This document shows, piece by piece, positions 27,805 through 37,237 of a stretch of DNA of 64,000 bases. Every line of letters starts with the position of its first letter. The first letter of the stretch is position 1. Source of the stretch: Paenibacillus sp. XY044 (GTDB lineage: Bacteria > Bacillota > Bacilli > Paenibacillales > Paenibacillaceae); assembly GCF_002257645.1 (NCBI RefSeq), contig NZ_NQMO01000008.1, forward strand, positions 248,001 to 312,000, written 5' to 3'. The position numbers and the translations under genes are program-made. Below the pieces are notes generated by a model that searched no databases, was not told the origin of the DNA, and was given only the letters and a program-made list of their open reading frames with translations.

Positions 27805-29685
27805 ATGAAACCGGATTTGCGTCAAGCGTGGGATCAACAGGTGCTGGTCGGCGATGGAGCGATGGGCACTTTTCTATATCAAATGGGCTTTCCCGTGGGG
27901 ATTTCCTATGAAGAACTGAACCTGACCTCACCGGAGGTCATCAAAGATGTTCACCGGCGTTATGTAGAAGCGGGGGCTCAGCTCATTGAGACCAATACGT
28001 TTTCGGCCAACTTTGACAAGTTGTCCAAATACGGCCTGGAGTCGAAGGTAGAAGATATCAACCGGGCGGGTGTCCGGATTGCGCGGGAAGTAGCGGGTCC
28101 TACCGGCTATGTGGTCGGCGCCATCGGTTCCATCCGCGGCGGCAAGCGGACCAACGTCTCGACGACCGAGCTTAAAAAGTATTTTGAGCAGCAGATCCAG
28201 GCCCTTCTTCAAGAAGGAGTGGACGGCATCCTGCTCGAAACTTTCTACGATGTGGAAGAAATGTATCTGGCCTTATCCATTGTGCGCAAGCTCAGTCCGC
28301 TGCCGGTCATCTGCCAGTTCGCGGTTGAGGATGTGGCGCGGACCTTGGACGGCTATACGATGCCGGAAGCGTTCCGGATGATGCAGCAGCAGGGTGCGGA
28401 CGTGATCGGTTTTAACTGCCGCACGGGTCCTAACGGCATCATGAGCGCAATGAAGACCCTCGGCGGCCATTTGTCCGTGCCGATGTCGGTGTATCCGAAT
28501 GCCGGTGTCGCCGATTATGTGGATGGGGAATATCAATACGGAGCCAAACCGGACTATTTCGGCCAGATGGCGGTGAAATTTGCCGATCTCGGCGCCCGGA
28601 TCATCGGCGGCTGCTGCGGGACGACGCCGGCCCATATCGAGGCTATTTCGTCCGCGCTTCAGAATTACAAGCCGCAGCCGATTACGTACGAGCCGATTGC
28701 GATCGCACCTGCCCCGATCGAAATCCATGAGCATCTCGCTTTAGGTGAAGGAGAGGGCGAAGGCAGCAAACCGAACCTGGTCGACCTGGTCAAAGAACGC
28801 CACACCGTGATCGTGGAGCTGGACCCTCCGCGTGATTTGGATATTGCGAAATTTATGAAGGGTGCGCAGGCGCTGAAGGATGCCGGGGCAGACGCGCTGA
28901 CACTCGCCGACAACTCGCTTGCGGTCACGCGGATGAGCAACATGGCCCTGGGCCATTTGGTGCAGGCGCAGACCGGATTGCGCCCGCTCGTGCACATCGC
29001 CTGCCGGGACCGCAACCTGATCGGAACACAGTCGCACCTGATGGGCTTTGACGCCCTTGGCATCGACCACGTGCTGGCCGTAACGGGCGATCCCGCACGC
29101 TTCGGAGATTTGCCGGGATCAAGCTCCGTATACGATTTGACTTCTTTTGAAATTATACGAATGATCAAGCAGTTAAATGAGGGAATCGCCTTCTCCGGCA
29201 AGCCGCTCAAGCAAACGGCGAACTTCGTCGTCGGCGCGGCGTTCAACCCGCACGGGAAGCATCTCGACAAAGCCGTGCTGCGGCTTGAGCGTAAAATCGC
29301 TGCCGGCGCCGACTATATCATGACCCAGCCGGTGTACGATCCTGAGCTGATCCGCGCGCTGAAGGAAGCGACGAGCCACCTCGATATTCCGATCTTCCTC
29401 GGCATCATGCCGCTGGCAAGCGGACGAAATGCGGAGTACCTGCACAATGAGGTGCCGGGAATCCAGCTCTCGGACGAAGTTCGCAGCCGGATGAGCGGCC
29501 TGGAAGGCGAAGAAGGAAGAGCCATGGGGGTTGCCATTGCCAAAGAGCTGCTCGATGTGGCGATGGAGCATTTTAACGGAATTTACTTAATGACACCGTT
29601 TATGTTGTATGAAATGAGCGCCCAGCTCATTAGCCATGTATGGGAGAAATCCGGACGCCAGCAGCCCCCCTTGTTTCACAGATAG
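27805..29685 (+). CDS. Homocysteine S-methyltransferase / methylenetetrahydrofolate reductase fusion
   Basis: Bifunctional enzyme of the YitJ type, 626 residues from ATG 27805 (GTGGAGGAG upstream). The N-terminal domain (1-300) is a homocysteine methyltransferase: VLVGDGAMGTFLYQMG, FNCRTGPNG, and the zinc-binding IIGGCCGTTPAHI with two of its three cysteines adjacent. After an acidic glycine linker (LGEGEGEGSKP), the C-terminal domain (about 325-620) is an FAD-dependent MTHFR barrel with VELDPPRDLD, ALTLADNSLA and VTGDPARFGD. Together the domains reduce methylene-THF and transfer a methyl group to homocysteine in methionine synthesis. Confidence 0.93.
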   Translation: MKPDLRQAWDQQVLVGDGAMGTFLYQMGFPVGISYEELNLTSPEVIKDVHRRYVEAGAQLIETNTFSANFDKLSKYGLESKVEDINRAGVRIAREVAGPTGYVVGAIGSIRGGKRTNVSTTELKKYFEQQIQALLQEGVDGILLETFYDVEEMYLALSIVRKLSPLPVICQFAVEDVARTLDGYTMPEAFRMMQQQGADVIGFNCRTGPNGIMSAMKTLGGHLSVPMSVYPNAGVADYVDGEYQYGAKPDYFGQMAVKFADLGARIIGGCCGTTPAHIEAISSALQNYKPQPITYEPIAIAPAPIEIHEHLALGEGEGEGSKPNLVDLVKERHTVIVELDPPRDLDIAKFMKGAQALKDAGADALTLADNSLAVTRMSNMALGHLVQAQTGLRPLVHIACRDRNLIGTQSHLMGFDALGIDHVLAVTGDPARFGDLPGSSSVYDLTSFEIIRMIKQLNEGIAFSGKPLKQTANFVVGAAFNPHGKHLDKAVLRLERKIAAGADYIMTQPVYDPELIRALKEATSHLDIPIFLGIMPLASGRNAEYLHNEVPGIQLSDEVRSRMSGLEGEEGRAMGVAIAKELLDVAMEHFNGIYLMTPFMLYEMSAQLISHVWEKSGRQQPPLFHR

Positions 29686-29720
29686 TTATCAATTACAATA
29701 GTGTAATGGATGTGGTGCCG

Positions 29721-30617
29721 ATGTCTTTCAGCATGACCGGTTACGGTCAATCCGCCCTTCATTTCGGAGGGTATAAAGTGGAAATTGAAGTGAAATCCGT
29801 GAACCACCGATATTGCGAAGTGGTCATACGCCTGCCGCGTGAATGGACACGCTTTGAGGACCCTTTGAGAAGAACGGTACAGCGGTTTGTCAAGCGCGGC
29901 CGGATCGATGTCTTTATTAACAAGGAGGCGGAAGAGAATAACGCTCCGTCTGTTTTGTTAAATCATAAAGCCGTCAATACTTATATGGAGGCGGCGCGGG
30001 AGGTTTCCGAGAGACACGGCCTGAACGGCGAATTGACGGTAAGAGATCTGCTGTCCCTGCCGGGCGTGTTTCTGTCTCCCGAGGAAGTCGGGACGGTTCA
30101 GGAGCCTGACCCTGAAGAATGGGGACGCGTGCTTGAAGAGGGTCTTGTCCGGGCCATGGAAGGACTCACCCTGATGAGGTCTTCCGAAGGAAGCTTCCTT
30201 GCCCGTGATGTGGAGCAGCGCCTGAACCGACTGGAGAAGCTCCACGGTGAAATGGTACAGCTGGCACCCAGCGTAGTCGAAGAATACCGCAACAAGCTCA
30301 GACAAAGGCTGTCTGAACTGAATGACGGTTCGTTTGCCTTTGATGAACATAAATTTGGCATGGAGATTGCTATTTTTGCAGACCGCTGCAATATCGATGA
30401 GGAATTGATACGTCTGCACAGCCATTTTGAGCAATGCAAAGGATTACTTCGTGCGGATGAACCGGTCGGAAGAAAACTGGATTTTCTGATTCAGGAAATG
30501 AACAGGGAAGTCAATACGATTGGATCCAAGGCCAATCATCTGACTCTGGTAAACCGTGTTGTCGAAATGAAAGCGGAGCTGGAAAAAATTAGAGAGCAAC
30601 TGGCCAATATAGAGTAA
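29721..30617 (+). CDS. YicC/YloC family endoribonuclease
   Basis: 298 residues from ATG 29721, which gives the family N-terminus (MSFSMTGYGQ versus MTGFGR in relatives); the ribosome site is weak and upstream GTG/ATG codons are alternatives. VEIEVKSVNHRYCEVVIRLPR, the central helices, and the C-terminal DUF1732 block, with HKFGMEIAIFADRCNIDEEL and KLDFLIQEMNREVNTIGSKA, are all present. E. coli YicC is an RNase that acts on RyhB; the Bacillus role is not settled. It begins the yicC-remA-gmk-rpoZ cluster, 33 bases or so before remA's frame. Confidence 0.92.
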   Translation: MSFSMTGYGQSALHFGGYKVEIEVKSVNHRYCEVVIRLPREWTRFEDPLRRTVQRFVKRGRIDVFINKEAEENNAPSVLLNHKAVNTYMEAAREVSERHGLNGELTVRDLLSLPGVFLSPEEVGTVQEPDPEEWGRVLEEGLVRAMEGLTLMRSSEGSFLARDVEQRLNRLEKLHGEMVQLAPSVVEEYRNKLRQRLSELNDGSFAFDEHKFGMEIAIFADRCNIDEELIRLHSHFEQCKGLLRADEPVGRKLDFLIQEMNREVNTIGSKANHLTLVNRVVEMKAELEKIREQLANIE

Positions 30618-30673
30618 GGCAATTTCGACAGAAAACAGGCAAGAGTCAAATGAATAGGGGGAAGAACCTGATT

Positions 30674-30934
30674 ATGGCAATCAAACTCATTAACATCGGC
30701 TTCGGGAACATCGTATCGGCTAACCGTATCATTTCGATTGTAAGCCCCGAATCGGCGCCTATTAAGCGAATTATTCAGGAAGCAAGAGATCGCCACATGC
30801 TGATCGATGCTACCTATGGACGCAGGACACGCGCCGTAATCATTACGGATAGCGACCATGTCATCTTGTCGGCGGTGCAGCCGGAGACCGTGGCTCATCG
30901 TCTGTCCAGCAAAGATGACGATAATGACGAATAA
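30674..30934 (+). CDS. remA: Extracellular matrix regulatory protein RemA (DUF370)
   Basis: 86-residue DNA-binding regulator that in B. subtilis activates matrix operons (eps, tapA) and osmoprotection genes as an oligomeric ring. MAIKLINIGFGNIVSANRII, the ESAPIKRIIQEARDR segment and DATYGRRTRAVIITDSDHVILS match the family closely. ATG 30674 follows GGGGGAAG. It lies between yicC and gmk, as in Bacillus (ylzA). Possible targets in this window are the polysaccharide genes at 58-64 kb, but no binding sites were examined. Confidence 0.95.
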   Translation: MAIKLINIGFGNIVSANRIISIVSPESAPIKRIIQEARDRHMLIDATYGRRTRAVIITDSDHVILSAVQPETVAHRLSSKDDDNDE

Positions 30935-30950
30935 CAAGATGGAGAGTAAT

Positions 30951-31523
30951 ATGTCAAAAGGAATATTGTTTGTATTGTCAGGACCTTCCGGTGTCGGAAA
31001 AGGGACCGTATGCAGCGCGCTGCGCGGAAAGCTTCCCGATTTGGTCTATTCGGTATCGGCGACGACACGGAGTCCGCGCCAGGGAGAAGTGAACGGGGTC
31101 AATTATTTTTTCAAAACCCGTGAGCAGTTTCTGGATATGATGCAGAATGACCAGCTTCTGGAGTATGCGGAGTACGTGGGGAACTATTACGGAACGCCGC
31201 GTGATTTCGTGGAGAAGACGCTGGAGAGCGGAAACGATATTATTTTGGAAATTGAAGTACAAGGTGCCCTGCAGGTCAAACAGAAGTTCCCCGAGGGGGT
31301 ATTTATTTTCCTGCTGCCGCCATCCCTGGACGAACTTAAGGACCGGATTATCGGGCGCGGTACGGAGAACCAGGCAACGATCGACCACCGCATGACGGTG
31401 GCGGTTGACGAAATCAATTTGATGCAGCATTATGACTATGCCGTGGTCAACGATCAGATTGATTGCGCCTGCGAACGAATAGAATCGATCATTATCGCCG
31501 AACATTGTAAAATCAGGAAATAA
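30951..31523 (+). CDS. gmk: Guanylate kinase
   Basis: Phosphorylates GMP to GDP. It has 190 residues from ATG 30951 (GGAGAG nine bases upstream), 16 bases after the remA stop. The P-loop is GPSGVGKGT, the GMP-binding part is VSATTRSPRQGEVNGVNYFF, and IEVQGALQVK and the lid with RGTENQ follow. The enzyme is also an expected target of (p)ppGpp in Firmicutes. It is part of the conserved remA-gmk-rpoZ operon. Confidence 0.97.
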   Translation: MSKGILFVLSGPSGVGKGTVCSALRGKLPDLVYSVSATTRSPRQGEVNGVNYFFKTREQFLDMMQNDQLLEYAEYVGNYYGTPRDFVEKTLESGNDIILEIEVQGALQVKQKFPEGVFIFLLPPSLDELKDRIIGRGTENQATIDHRMTVAVDEINLMQHYDYAVVNDQIDCACERIESIIIAEHCKIRK

Positions 31524-31571
31524 ACGAAGAAGACAGCAGCCATATGAGAATAAAAAAAGAGGTGTCGCCAA

Positions 31572-31796
31572 GTGTTGTACCCATCGATCGATGAAATGAT
31601 GAATAAAGTCGACAGTAAATATTCGCTGGTCGTCGCGGCCTCCCGCCGTGCGAGACAGCTGCGCGAGGGCGCAAAGACCGAACTGAAACATCCAAGATCC
31701 CACAAATACGTGGGCGTGGCGCTTGAGGAAATTTACGGGGATATAATCCGCGTCATTCCAGAACCGGTCGCCGAGCGGGATGAGGAAAAGGCGTAA
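31572..31796 (+). CDS. rpoZ: RNA polymerase omega subunit
   Basis: 74-residue subunit that helps assemble and stabilise the core enzyme. It begins with GTG 31572 (GAGGTG seven bases upstream), giving MLYPSIDEMMNKVDSKYSLV, the usual Bacillales N-terminus; a TTG one codon later is the alternative. SRRARQL and HKYVGVALEEI are family motifs. It ends the yicC-remA-gmk-rpoZ operon. Confidence 0.95.
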   Translation: MLYPSIDEMMNKVDSKYSLVVAASRRARQLREGAKTELKHPRSHKYVGVALEEIYGDIIRVIPEPVAERDEEKA

Positions 31797-31829
31797 AGCC
31801 TGTTCCTCCCGGGACGGGGCTTTTTCTGC
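31794..31829 (+). terminator. Terminator of the gmk-rpoZ operon
   Basis: AAGCC and GTTCC arms pair with GGGAC and GGCTT arms around TCCC, followed by TTTTT; it overlaps the rpoZ stop. Confidence 0.75.
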
Positions 31830-31859
31830 TGTTATGCGGCAGGTCTTAACAAGAACTCA

Positions 31860-31889
31860 TTGATTTCGTTTGCAGCAAGAACGTATAGA
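31860..31889 (+). promoter_or_regulatory. Candidate promoter of coaBC
   Basis: TTGATT (31860-31865), 18 bases, TATAGA (31884-31889). Confidence 0.45.
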
Positions 31890-31899
31890 CGTCTTCCAG

Positions 31900-31926
31900 A
31901 TACAACCGCAAGGTTGTATTTTTTTC
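31900..31926 (+). terminator. Compact terminator hairpin in the coaBC leader
   Basis: ATACAACC, a GCAA tetraloop, GGTTGTAT, then seven T: a perfect intrinsic terminator 33 bases before the coaBC start. It is either a second stop for the rpoZ operon or an attenuator right after the candidate coaBC promoter. Confidence 0.75.
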
Positions 31927-31958
31927 TCTATAAAATAAACGGAAAGCGGGGAAATCGT

Positions 31959-33185
31959 ATGTTAACCGGCAAAACCATCGTGCTCGGCGTTACAGGGGGA
32001 ATCGCGGCATTCAAGGCGGCCAGCCTGTGCAGCAAGCTGGTGCAAAAGGGCGCAGATGTCCACGTGATCATGACGGAATCGGCGAAGCAGTTTATTACGG
32101 AGCTGACCTTTCAGAATCTGTCCAAAAATCCGGTTTACAGTGACACGTTCGATGAACGCGATCCATCCGTCGTTTCCCATATTCATTTGGCGGACGAGGC
32201 CGACCTGGTGCTCATCGCCCCGGCTACAGCCAATATGATCGCTAAAATGGCCCATGGCCTGGCGGACGACATGCTGTCGACGACGCTGCTGGCCACCGAA
32301 GCGCCTGTCATGCTCGCACCGGCCATGAACGTGCATATGTATGCTCATCCGGCGGTTCAAGCCAACATGCGTCTGCTCGAATCCAGGGGCGTCATGATGA
32401 TTGAGCCCGGCGAAGGGCTTCTTGCCTGCGGCTATGTAGGCAAGGGACGGCTGGAAGAACCCGAAACGATCGTCCAGGTGGTGGAACGCTTTTTTGCGGC
32501 TGAAAAACAATCCGTGCAGGGGCAGGGACTGCTTCGCGGAAAAAAGGTCATCGTGACCTCGGGCGGAACGGTCGAGCGGATCGACCCGGTACGTTATATC
32601 ACCAATGATTCTTCCGGAAAAATGGGATTTGCCATCGCCAAAGCCGCCAAAGACATGGGCGCGGACGTGCATGTCATCTACGGCCACACTGACGTCGAGC
32701 CTCCAGCAGGCGTAGACGCGGTGAAGGTTCAGTCAGCCGAGGATATGTACCGGGCGGTGCTGGAGCATTGGGAGGACAGCGACCTGGTCATCAAGGCGGC
32801 AGCCGTCGCGGATTACCGTCCGAAGGTAACGGCCGTCAGCAAAATGAAAAAGTCCGGAGATACGATGACGCTCGAGCTCGTCAAAACGGTGGACATTCTG
32901 GAGGAGCTCGGCAAAGTGAAAACGAAGCAGTTTTTGATCGGCTTCGCGGCCGAAACGAATGATGTGGAGAAGTACGCCAAGGATAAGCTAAAACGGAAAA
33001 ATGCCGACCTGATCGTGGCCAATGACGTGACGGCGGAGGGAGCCGGCTTCAGATCGGATACCAATATCGTTCAGGTTTACGATGCCGGCGGACTGGTCGA
33101 ACAAATGCCCGTAATGACCAAAGACGAAGTCGCCCGGCGCCTGCTGACGATCGCTGCGGCGCGGATGAACGGGGTTCTGTCCTGA
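31959..33185 (+). CDS. coaBC: Phosphopantothenoylcysteine decarboxylase / synthetase
   Basis: Bifunctional flavoenzyme for two steps of coenzyme A synthesis. From ATG 31959 it is 408 residues. CoaC half: VTGGIAAFKAASLCSKL, the active-site histidine in SHIHLAD, PAMNVHMY, and the flexible flap Cys in LLACGYVGKGR. CoaB half from about 185: VTSGGTVERIDPVRYITNDSSGKMG and KMKK, the acyl-phosphate-binding lysine motif. Its stop overlaps the priA start by one base. Confidence 0.97.
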   Translation: MLTGKTIVLGVTGGIAAFKAASLCSKLVQKGADVHVIMTESAKQFITELTFQNLSKNPVYSDTFDERDPSVVSHIHLADEADLVLIAPATANMIAKMAHGLADDMLSTTLLATEAPVMLAPAMNVHMYAHPAVQANMRLLESRGVMMIEPGEGLLACGYVGKGRLEEPETIVQVVERFFAAEKQSVQGQGLLRGKKVIVTSGGTVERIDPVRYITNDSSGKMGFAIAKAAKDMGADVHVIYGHTDVEPPAGVDAVKVQSAEDMYRAVLEHWEDSDLVIKAAAVADYRPKVTAVSKMKKSGDTMTLELVKTVDILEELGKVKTKQFLIGFAAETNDVEKYAKDKLKRKNADLIVANDVTAEGAGFRSDTNIVQVYDAGGLVEQMPVMTKDEVARRLLTIAAARMNGVLS

Positions 33186-35728
33186 TGGAAATGCGTGTGG
33201 CAAAGGTGATCGTCGACGTCCCGGTGCGTGATACCGACCGTCCCTTTGACTATCTCATTCCCGAATCCATGCGGGCATGGATCGAGGTGGGAAGCCGGGT
33301 CGGCGTGCCGTTCGGCCACCGGACGGTCCAGGGATTCGTTGTCGGGCTTGAGCCGGAGCAGGCTGCTGCCGGCATGAAGCTTAAGGCCATCCAGGAAGTG
33401 CTGGACGTCATTCCGCCGCTGTCCGAAGAGCTGGTGGAATTGGCCGGATGGATGAGCCGCAGGTATGCCTGCCGGATGATTACGGCGCTTCAGGTGATGG
33501 TGCCTACAGCCCTTAAGGGCAAGGCCGAACGGTTCATCTCATTGGGAACTTCGGAGCCGAGGGAGTCTGAAGACTTGTATTCCGGCGGCTTGTTCGAACT
33601 GGAGCCCGAGTCTTCCGGCGACGAGCGGACGATTCTCGATTTCGTCGGAAAAAAGGGCGAAATAACCTCTAAGCAGCTGAGCCGGCAGTTTCAAGGCAGC
33701 GCGCCGGTGATCAAATCGCTGCTGCGCCGGGGCGTGCTGCAGGAAAACCAGTCGATTAAGGACAAGCTGCAGATCAAAACGCTGAAAGCGGTGGATCTGG
33801 CGGTTACGCCCGACGAAGCGGCCGCCGCCCTGGAATCGTTTGCGCCGAAAGCGCAGCGTCAGCGTGAGGTGCTGCAGTTTATTTTGGAAATGAAAGAGAT
33901 GCTTCCGCTTGCGCTGAAGGATGTCCTGACGACGCTGCAGGTGTCCGCGGCAACGGTGAAAGGTCTGGCGGATAAAGGTTACATTACGATCGAGGATAAA
34001 GAAGCGTTCAGGGATCCTTACCGGGGACGCTGGTTTAAGCCAAGCGATCCGCTGCCGCTGACCACGGAGCAGCAGAACGCTTATGACCGTATTACCTCGG
34101 TGCTTGATTTGAAGCAGCATGGGGTGTTCCTGCTGCATGGCGTTACGGGCAGCGGAAAGACCGAAATCTACCTGCAGAGTATCCAGCGCTGCATCGCGCA
34201 GGGCCGGCAGGCGATCGTGCTCGTGCCGGAAATTTCGCTGACGCCGCAGATGGTGGAACGGTTCAAGGGGCGCTTTGGCGATCAGGTCGCCGTGATGCAC
34301 AGCCGCCTTTCGGGCGGGGAGCGCTACGACGAATGGCGCAAAATCCGTGAAGGCAGGGCCGCCGTTGCCATCGGCGCCAGATCGGCGGTATTCGCGCCGT
34401 TTGCCAAGATCGGGCTTATCATTATGGACGAGGAGCACGAGACTTCGTACAAGCAGGAGGAAAGCCCGAAATACCATGCCCGGGACGTGGCGGTCCGGCG
34501 GGCGATGCAGCACGGCGCTGCGGTTATTCTGGGCTCGGCGACGCCTTCGCTCGAAAGCTACCACGCCGCGAGAGCGCAGGCGAACGACGAGTTCGCCCCG
34601 ATGCTCCTTGAGATGAAAGCCCGGGCGCTTGGCAACGAGCTGCCGGGAGTACAAATCATCGATATGCGGGAGGAATTAAAAGAAGGCAACCGCTCCATGT
34701 TCAGCCGTGCGCTGCATCAAGCGTTACAAGCCCGGCTGGAACGCAAGGAGCAGACAGTGCTGCTGCTCAACCGGCGCGGCTACTCCACGTTCGTCATGTG
34801 CCGCAGCTGCGGCTACGTGGCGGGCTGTCCCGAATGCGACATTTCGCTGACCTATCATCAGAAATCGAACAATCTCCGCTGCCATTACTGCGGCTATGCC
34901 GAGCCGGCACCGTCCGTGTGCCCGGATTGCGGAAGCGAGCATATCCGCTATTTCGGCACCGGTACGCAGCGCGTCGAGGAGGAACTCGCGAAGCTGTTCC
35001 CCGGGATCCGGGTGATCCGGATGGACGTGGATACCACGACGGAGAAGGGATCGCACGAAAAACTGCTGAAGCAGTTCCGGGACAAGAAGGCGGACGTGCT
35101 GCTGGGCACTCAGATGGTGGCCAAAGGGCTCGATTTTCCAGACGTGACGCTGGTCGGCGTCATTACGGCCGATTCGGCACTCAACCTGCCGGATTTTCGC
35201 GCAGCCGAGAAGACATTTCAGCTGCTGACCCAGGTCGCCGGCCGCGCCGGCCGCCATCAGCTGCCCGGCGAGGTGATGATCCAGTCTTATACGCCGGATC
35301 ATTATTCGATCATTCACGCCAGCGGGCATGATTACGATTCGTTCGTTCGGGAGGAGCTGAAGCACCGGCGGAACCTGCATTATCCGCCATACTGCCGGCT
35401 TATTCTGGTCACGCTGTCGCATGAGCAGCTGCCGTTTCTCGTCCGGATGGCGGAGAACATGGTGTCCGTCCTCCAGGGCAAAGCCCGGCAGAAGGGCTGG
35501 TACGGCAGTCTGGACCGGCTGACCTCGGACGCTTTTGACGTACTGGGACCCGTGGCATCCCCTGTGCCCCGGATAAAAAATAGATACAGATTTCAATGTA
35601 TGATAAAATGGCGTGGGGCCATCGACGCTGTCGGCCTGGTCAGGGAAGCGGCCGAGCAACTCGAGGATACCGCCCAGAATCCGAAGCTTCAAATCAGTAT
35701 CGATGTGGACCCGCAAATGCTGATGTAG
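33185..35728 (+). CDS. priA: Primosomal replication restart helicase PriA
   Basis: Reloads the replisome at collapsed forks. 847 residues, longer than E. coli PriA (732) but usual for Bacilli. An N-terminal 3'-DNA-binding domain starts VAKVIVDVPVRDTDRPFDY, followed by a winged helix. The helicase core has Walker A HGVTGSGKTE and DEEH (IMDEEHETSYKQ). The zinc-binding loop holds four CxxC pairs (CRSCGYVAGCPEC, CHYCG, CPDCG), and helicase motifs V-VI read VAKGLDFPDV and QVAGRAGRH. ATG 33185 overlaps the coaBC stop (ATGA-type), so translation is probably coupled. Confidence 0.97.
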   Translation: MEMRVAKVIVDVPVRDTDRPFDYLIPESMRAWIEVGSRVGVPFGHRTVQGFVVGLEPEQAAAGMKLKAIQEVLDVIPPLSEELVELAGWMSRRYACRMITALQVMVPTALKGKAERFISLGTSEPRESEDLYSGGLFELEPESSGDERTILDFVGKKGEITSKQLSRQFQGSAPVIKSLLRRGVLQENQSIKDKLQIKTLKAVDLAVTPDEAAAALESFAPKAQRQREVLQFILEMKEMLPLALKDVLTTLQVSAATVKGLADKGYITIEDKEAFRDPYRGRWFKPSDPLPLTTEQQNAYDRITSVLDLKQHGVFLLHGVTGSGKTEIYLQSIQRCIAQGRQAIVLVPEISLTPQMVERFKGRFGDQVAVMHSRLSGGERYDEWRKIREGRAAVAIGARSAVFAPFAKIGLIIMDEEHETSYKQEESPKYHARDVAVRRAMQHGAAVILGSATPSLESYHAARAQANDEFAPMLLEMKARALGNELPGVQIIDMREELKEGNRSMFSRALHQALQARLERKEQTVLLLNRRGYSTFVMCRSCGYVAGCPECDISLTYHQKSNNLRCHYCGYAEPAPSVCPDCGSEHIRYFGTGTQRVEEELAKLFPGIRVIRMDVDTTTEKGSHEKLLKQFRDKKADVLLGTQMVAKGLDFPDVTLVGVITADSALNLPDFRAAEKTFQLLTQVAGRAGRHQLPGEVMIQSYTPDHYSIIHASGHDYDSFVREELKHRRNLHYPPYCRLILVTLSHEQLPFLVRMAENMVSVLQGKARQKGWYGSLDRLTSDAFDVLGPVASPVPRIKNRYRFQCMIKWRGAIDAVGLVREAAEQLEDTAQNPKLQISIDVDPQMLM

Positions 35729-35815
35729 CGGCTCCAAGCGTCGTACCGGCATCATATGAAATCATGGATGAATAACCAACAATGAATATTTGAACCCGAT
35801 AAGGAAGGTGTCAGC

Positions 35816-36298
35816 ATGGCGATCCGAATTATTGTGAAAGAACCGGATGAGGTTTTGCATAAAACCGCAAAAGAAGTTAAAGAAATCACCCCCAACGTCA
35901 AAAAGCTGCTGAATGACATGGCGGACACGATGTACGACGCGGAGGGCGTCGGCCTTGCTGCGCCGCAGGTCGGCATTTTGAAGAGGCTGATCGTTGTCGA
36001 TGTCGGCGATGAGCACGGCTTGATCAAGATGGCCAATCCGGAAATCGTAGCCAAGGAAGGCGAACAGTTCGGCCCTGAGGGCTGCCTGAGCATACCTGGA
36101 TTAAACGGGGACGTGCGCCGTGCCGAGCAGGTTACGGTGAAAGGGCTGGACGAGAACGGCAAGGAATTGACGATTACGGGCACTGGTTTGCTTGCCCGCT
36201 GCTTTCAGCATGAAATCGATCATTTGGACGGCGTGCTGTTTACCGACATTGCAGAAAGAGTGTATGAGTATACGCCGGAACGCGCCGGAAAGGAGTAA
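35816..36298 (+). CDS. def: Peptide deformylase
   Basis: Removes the formyl group from nascent proteins, using Fe2+ or Zn2+. 160 residues with all three family motifs: GVGLAAPQVG, EGCLSIPG and HEIDHLDG (the last gives the two histidine ligands and catalytic Glu). AAGGAAGG precedes the ATG. fmt starts six bases after its stop, so formylation and deformylation genes are co-transcribed. Confidence 0.98.
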   Translation: MAIRIIVKEPDEVLHKTAKEVKEITPNVKKLLNDMADTMYDAEGVGLAAPQVGILKRLIVVDVGDEHGLIKMANPEIVAKEGEQFGPEGCLSIPGLNGDVRRAEQVTVKGLDENGKELTITGTGLLARCFQHEIDHLDGVLFTDIAERVYEYTPERAGKE

Positions 36299-36304
36299 TG
36301 CCTG

Positions 36305-37237
36305 ATGAATATCGTTTTTATGGGGACGCCCGCGTTTGCCGTTCCCAGTCTCCGCATGCTGCTTGAGGAGGGCTACAACGTCGTGGCCGTCGTCACCCAG
36401 CCGGACCGTCCGCAGGGGCGGAAGAAGGTGCTGATGCCGACGCCGGTCAAGGAAGTGGCGCTTGAGCACGGTCTGCCGGTGCTGCAGCCGCAGCGCATGC
36501 GCAATCCCGAGGCCGTAAGCGAGCTTGCGGCCTACAAGCCCGACCTGATCGTTACGGCCGCTTACGGGCAGATTTTGCCGAAAGCGGTGCTGGATTTGCC
36601 GGCCAAGGGCTGCGTCAATGTTCATGGCTCGCTGCTGCCTAAATACAGAGGCGGCGCGCCAATTCAGCGCTGCATCATCAATGGCGAGACCGTGACGGGC
36701 ATTACGCTGATGTACATGGCCGAAGGTTTGGACACAGGCGATATGATCGCCCAATCGGAGGTTCCTATCACCGAGGAGGATACCTCGGGAACGCTGTTCG
36801 AGAAGCTGAGCGCCGCTGGGGCGGTGCTCTTGAAGGAGCAGATGCCGAGGCTGCTGGAAGGCGGCGTCCCGGTGACGGTGCAGGATGACTCGCAGGCTAC
36901 ATATGCTCCGAATCTGAAGCGTGAGGACGAGAAAATCGACTGGAGCAAGTCCACACGCGAAATTTACAATCAAATTCGCGGACTGGTGCCTTTCTCCGGG
37001 GCGTTTACGTTCTGGAACGACGATGTGTTCAAGGTTTGGGCTTCCCGCAAAGGAGAGAAGGCTTCCAAGGAAGCGGCTCCGGGAACGGTGCTTCAGCTTG
37101 CCCAGGAAGGCATTGAGGTGAAAACCGGGGACGGTGCCTTGTGGCTGACCGAAATCCAGCCGAGCGGCAAGAAGGCGATGGATGCCGGGCAGTTTATCCG
37201 GGGAACCAGCATGACGCCCGGGACGGTGCTGAAGTGA
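36305..37237 (+). CDS. fmt: Methionyl-tRNA formyltransferase
   Basis: Formylates initiator Met-tRNA with 10-formyl-THF. 310 residues. The N-terminal Rossmann domain starts MNIVFMGTPAFAVPSL; the catalytic region has VNVHGSLLPKYRGGAPIQ (Asn, His), GITLMYMAEGLDTGDM (Asp). The C-terminal OB domain starts near IYNQIRGLVPFSGAF. GGAGTAATGCCTG precedes the ATG. Its stop overlaps the rsmB GTG start. Confidence 0.97.
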   Translation: MNIVFMGTPAFAVPSLRMLLEEGYNVVAVVTQPDRPQGRKKVLMPTPVKEVALEHGLPVLQPQRMRNPEAVSELAAYKPDLIVTAAYGQILPKAVLDLPAKGCVNVHGSLLPKYRGGAPIQRCIINGETVTGITLMYMAEGLDTGDMIAQSEVPITEEDTSGTLFEKLSAAGAVLLKEQMPRLLEGGVPVTVQDDSQATYAPNLKREDEKIDWSKSTREIYNQIRGLVPFSGAFTFWNDDVFKVWASRKGEKASKEAAPGTVLQLAQEGIEVKTGDGALWLTEIQPSGKKAMDAGQFIRGTSMTPGTVLK

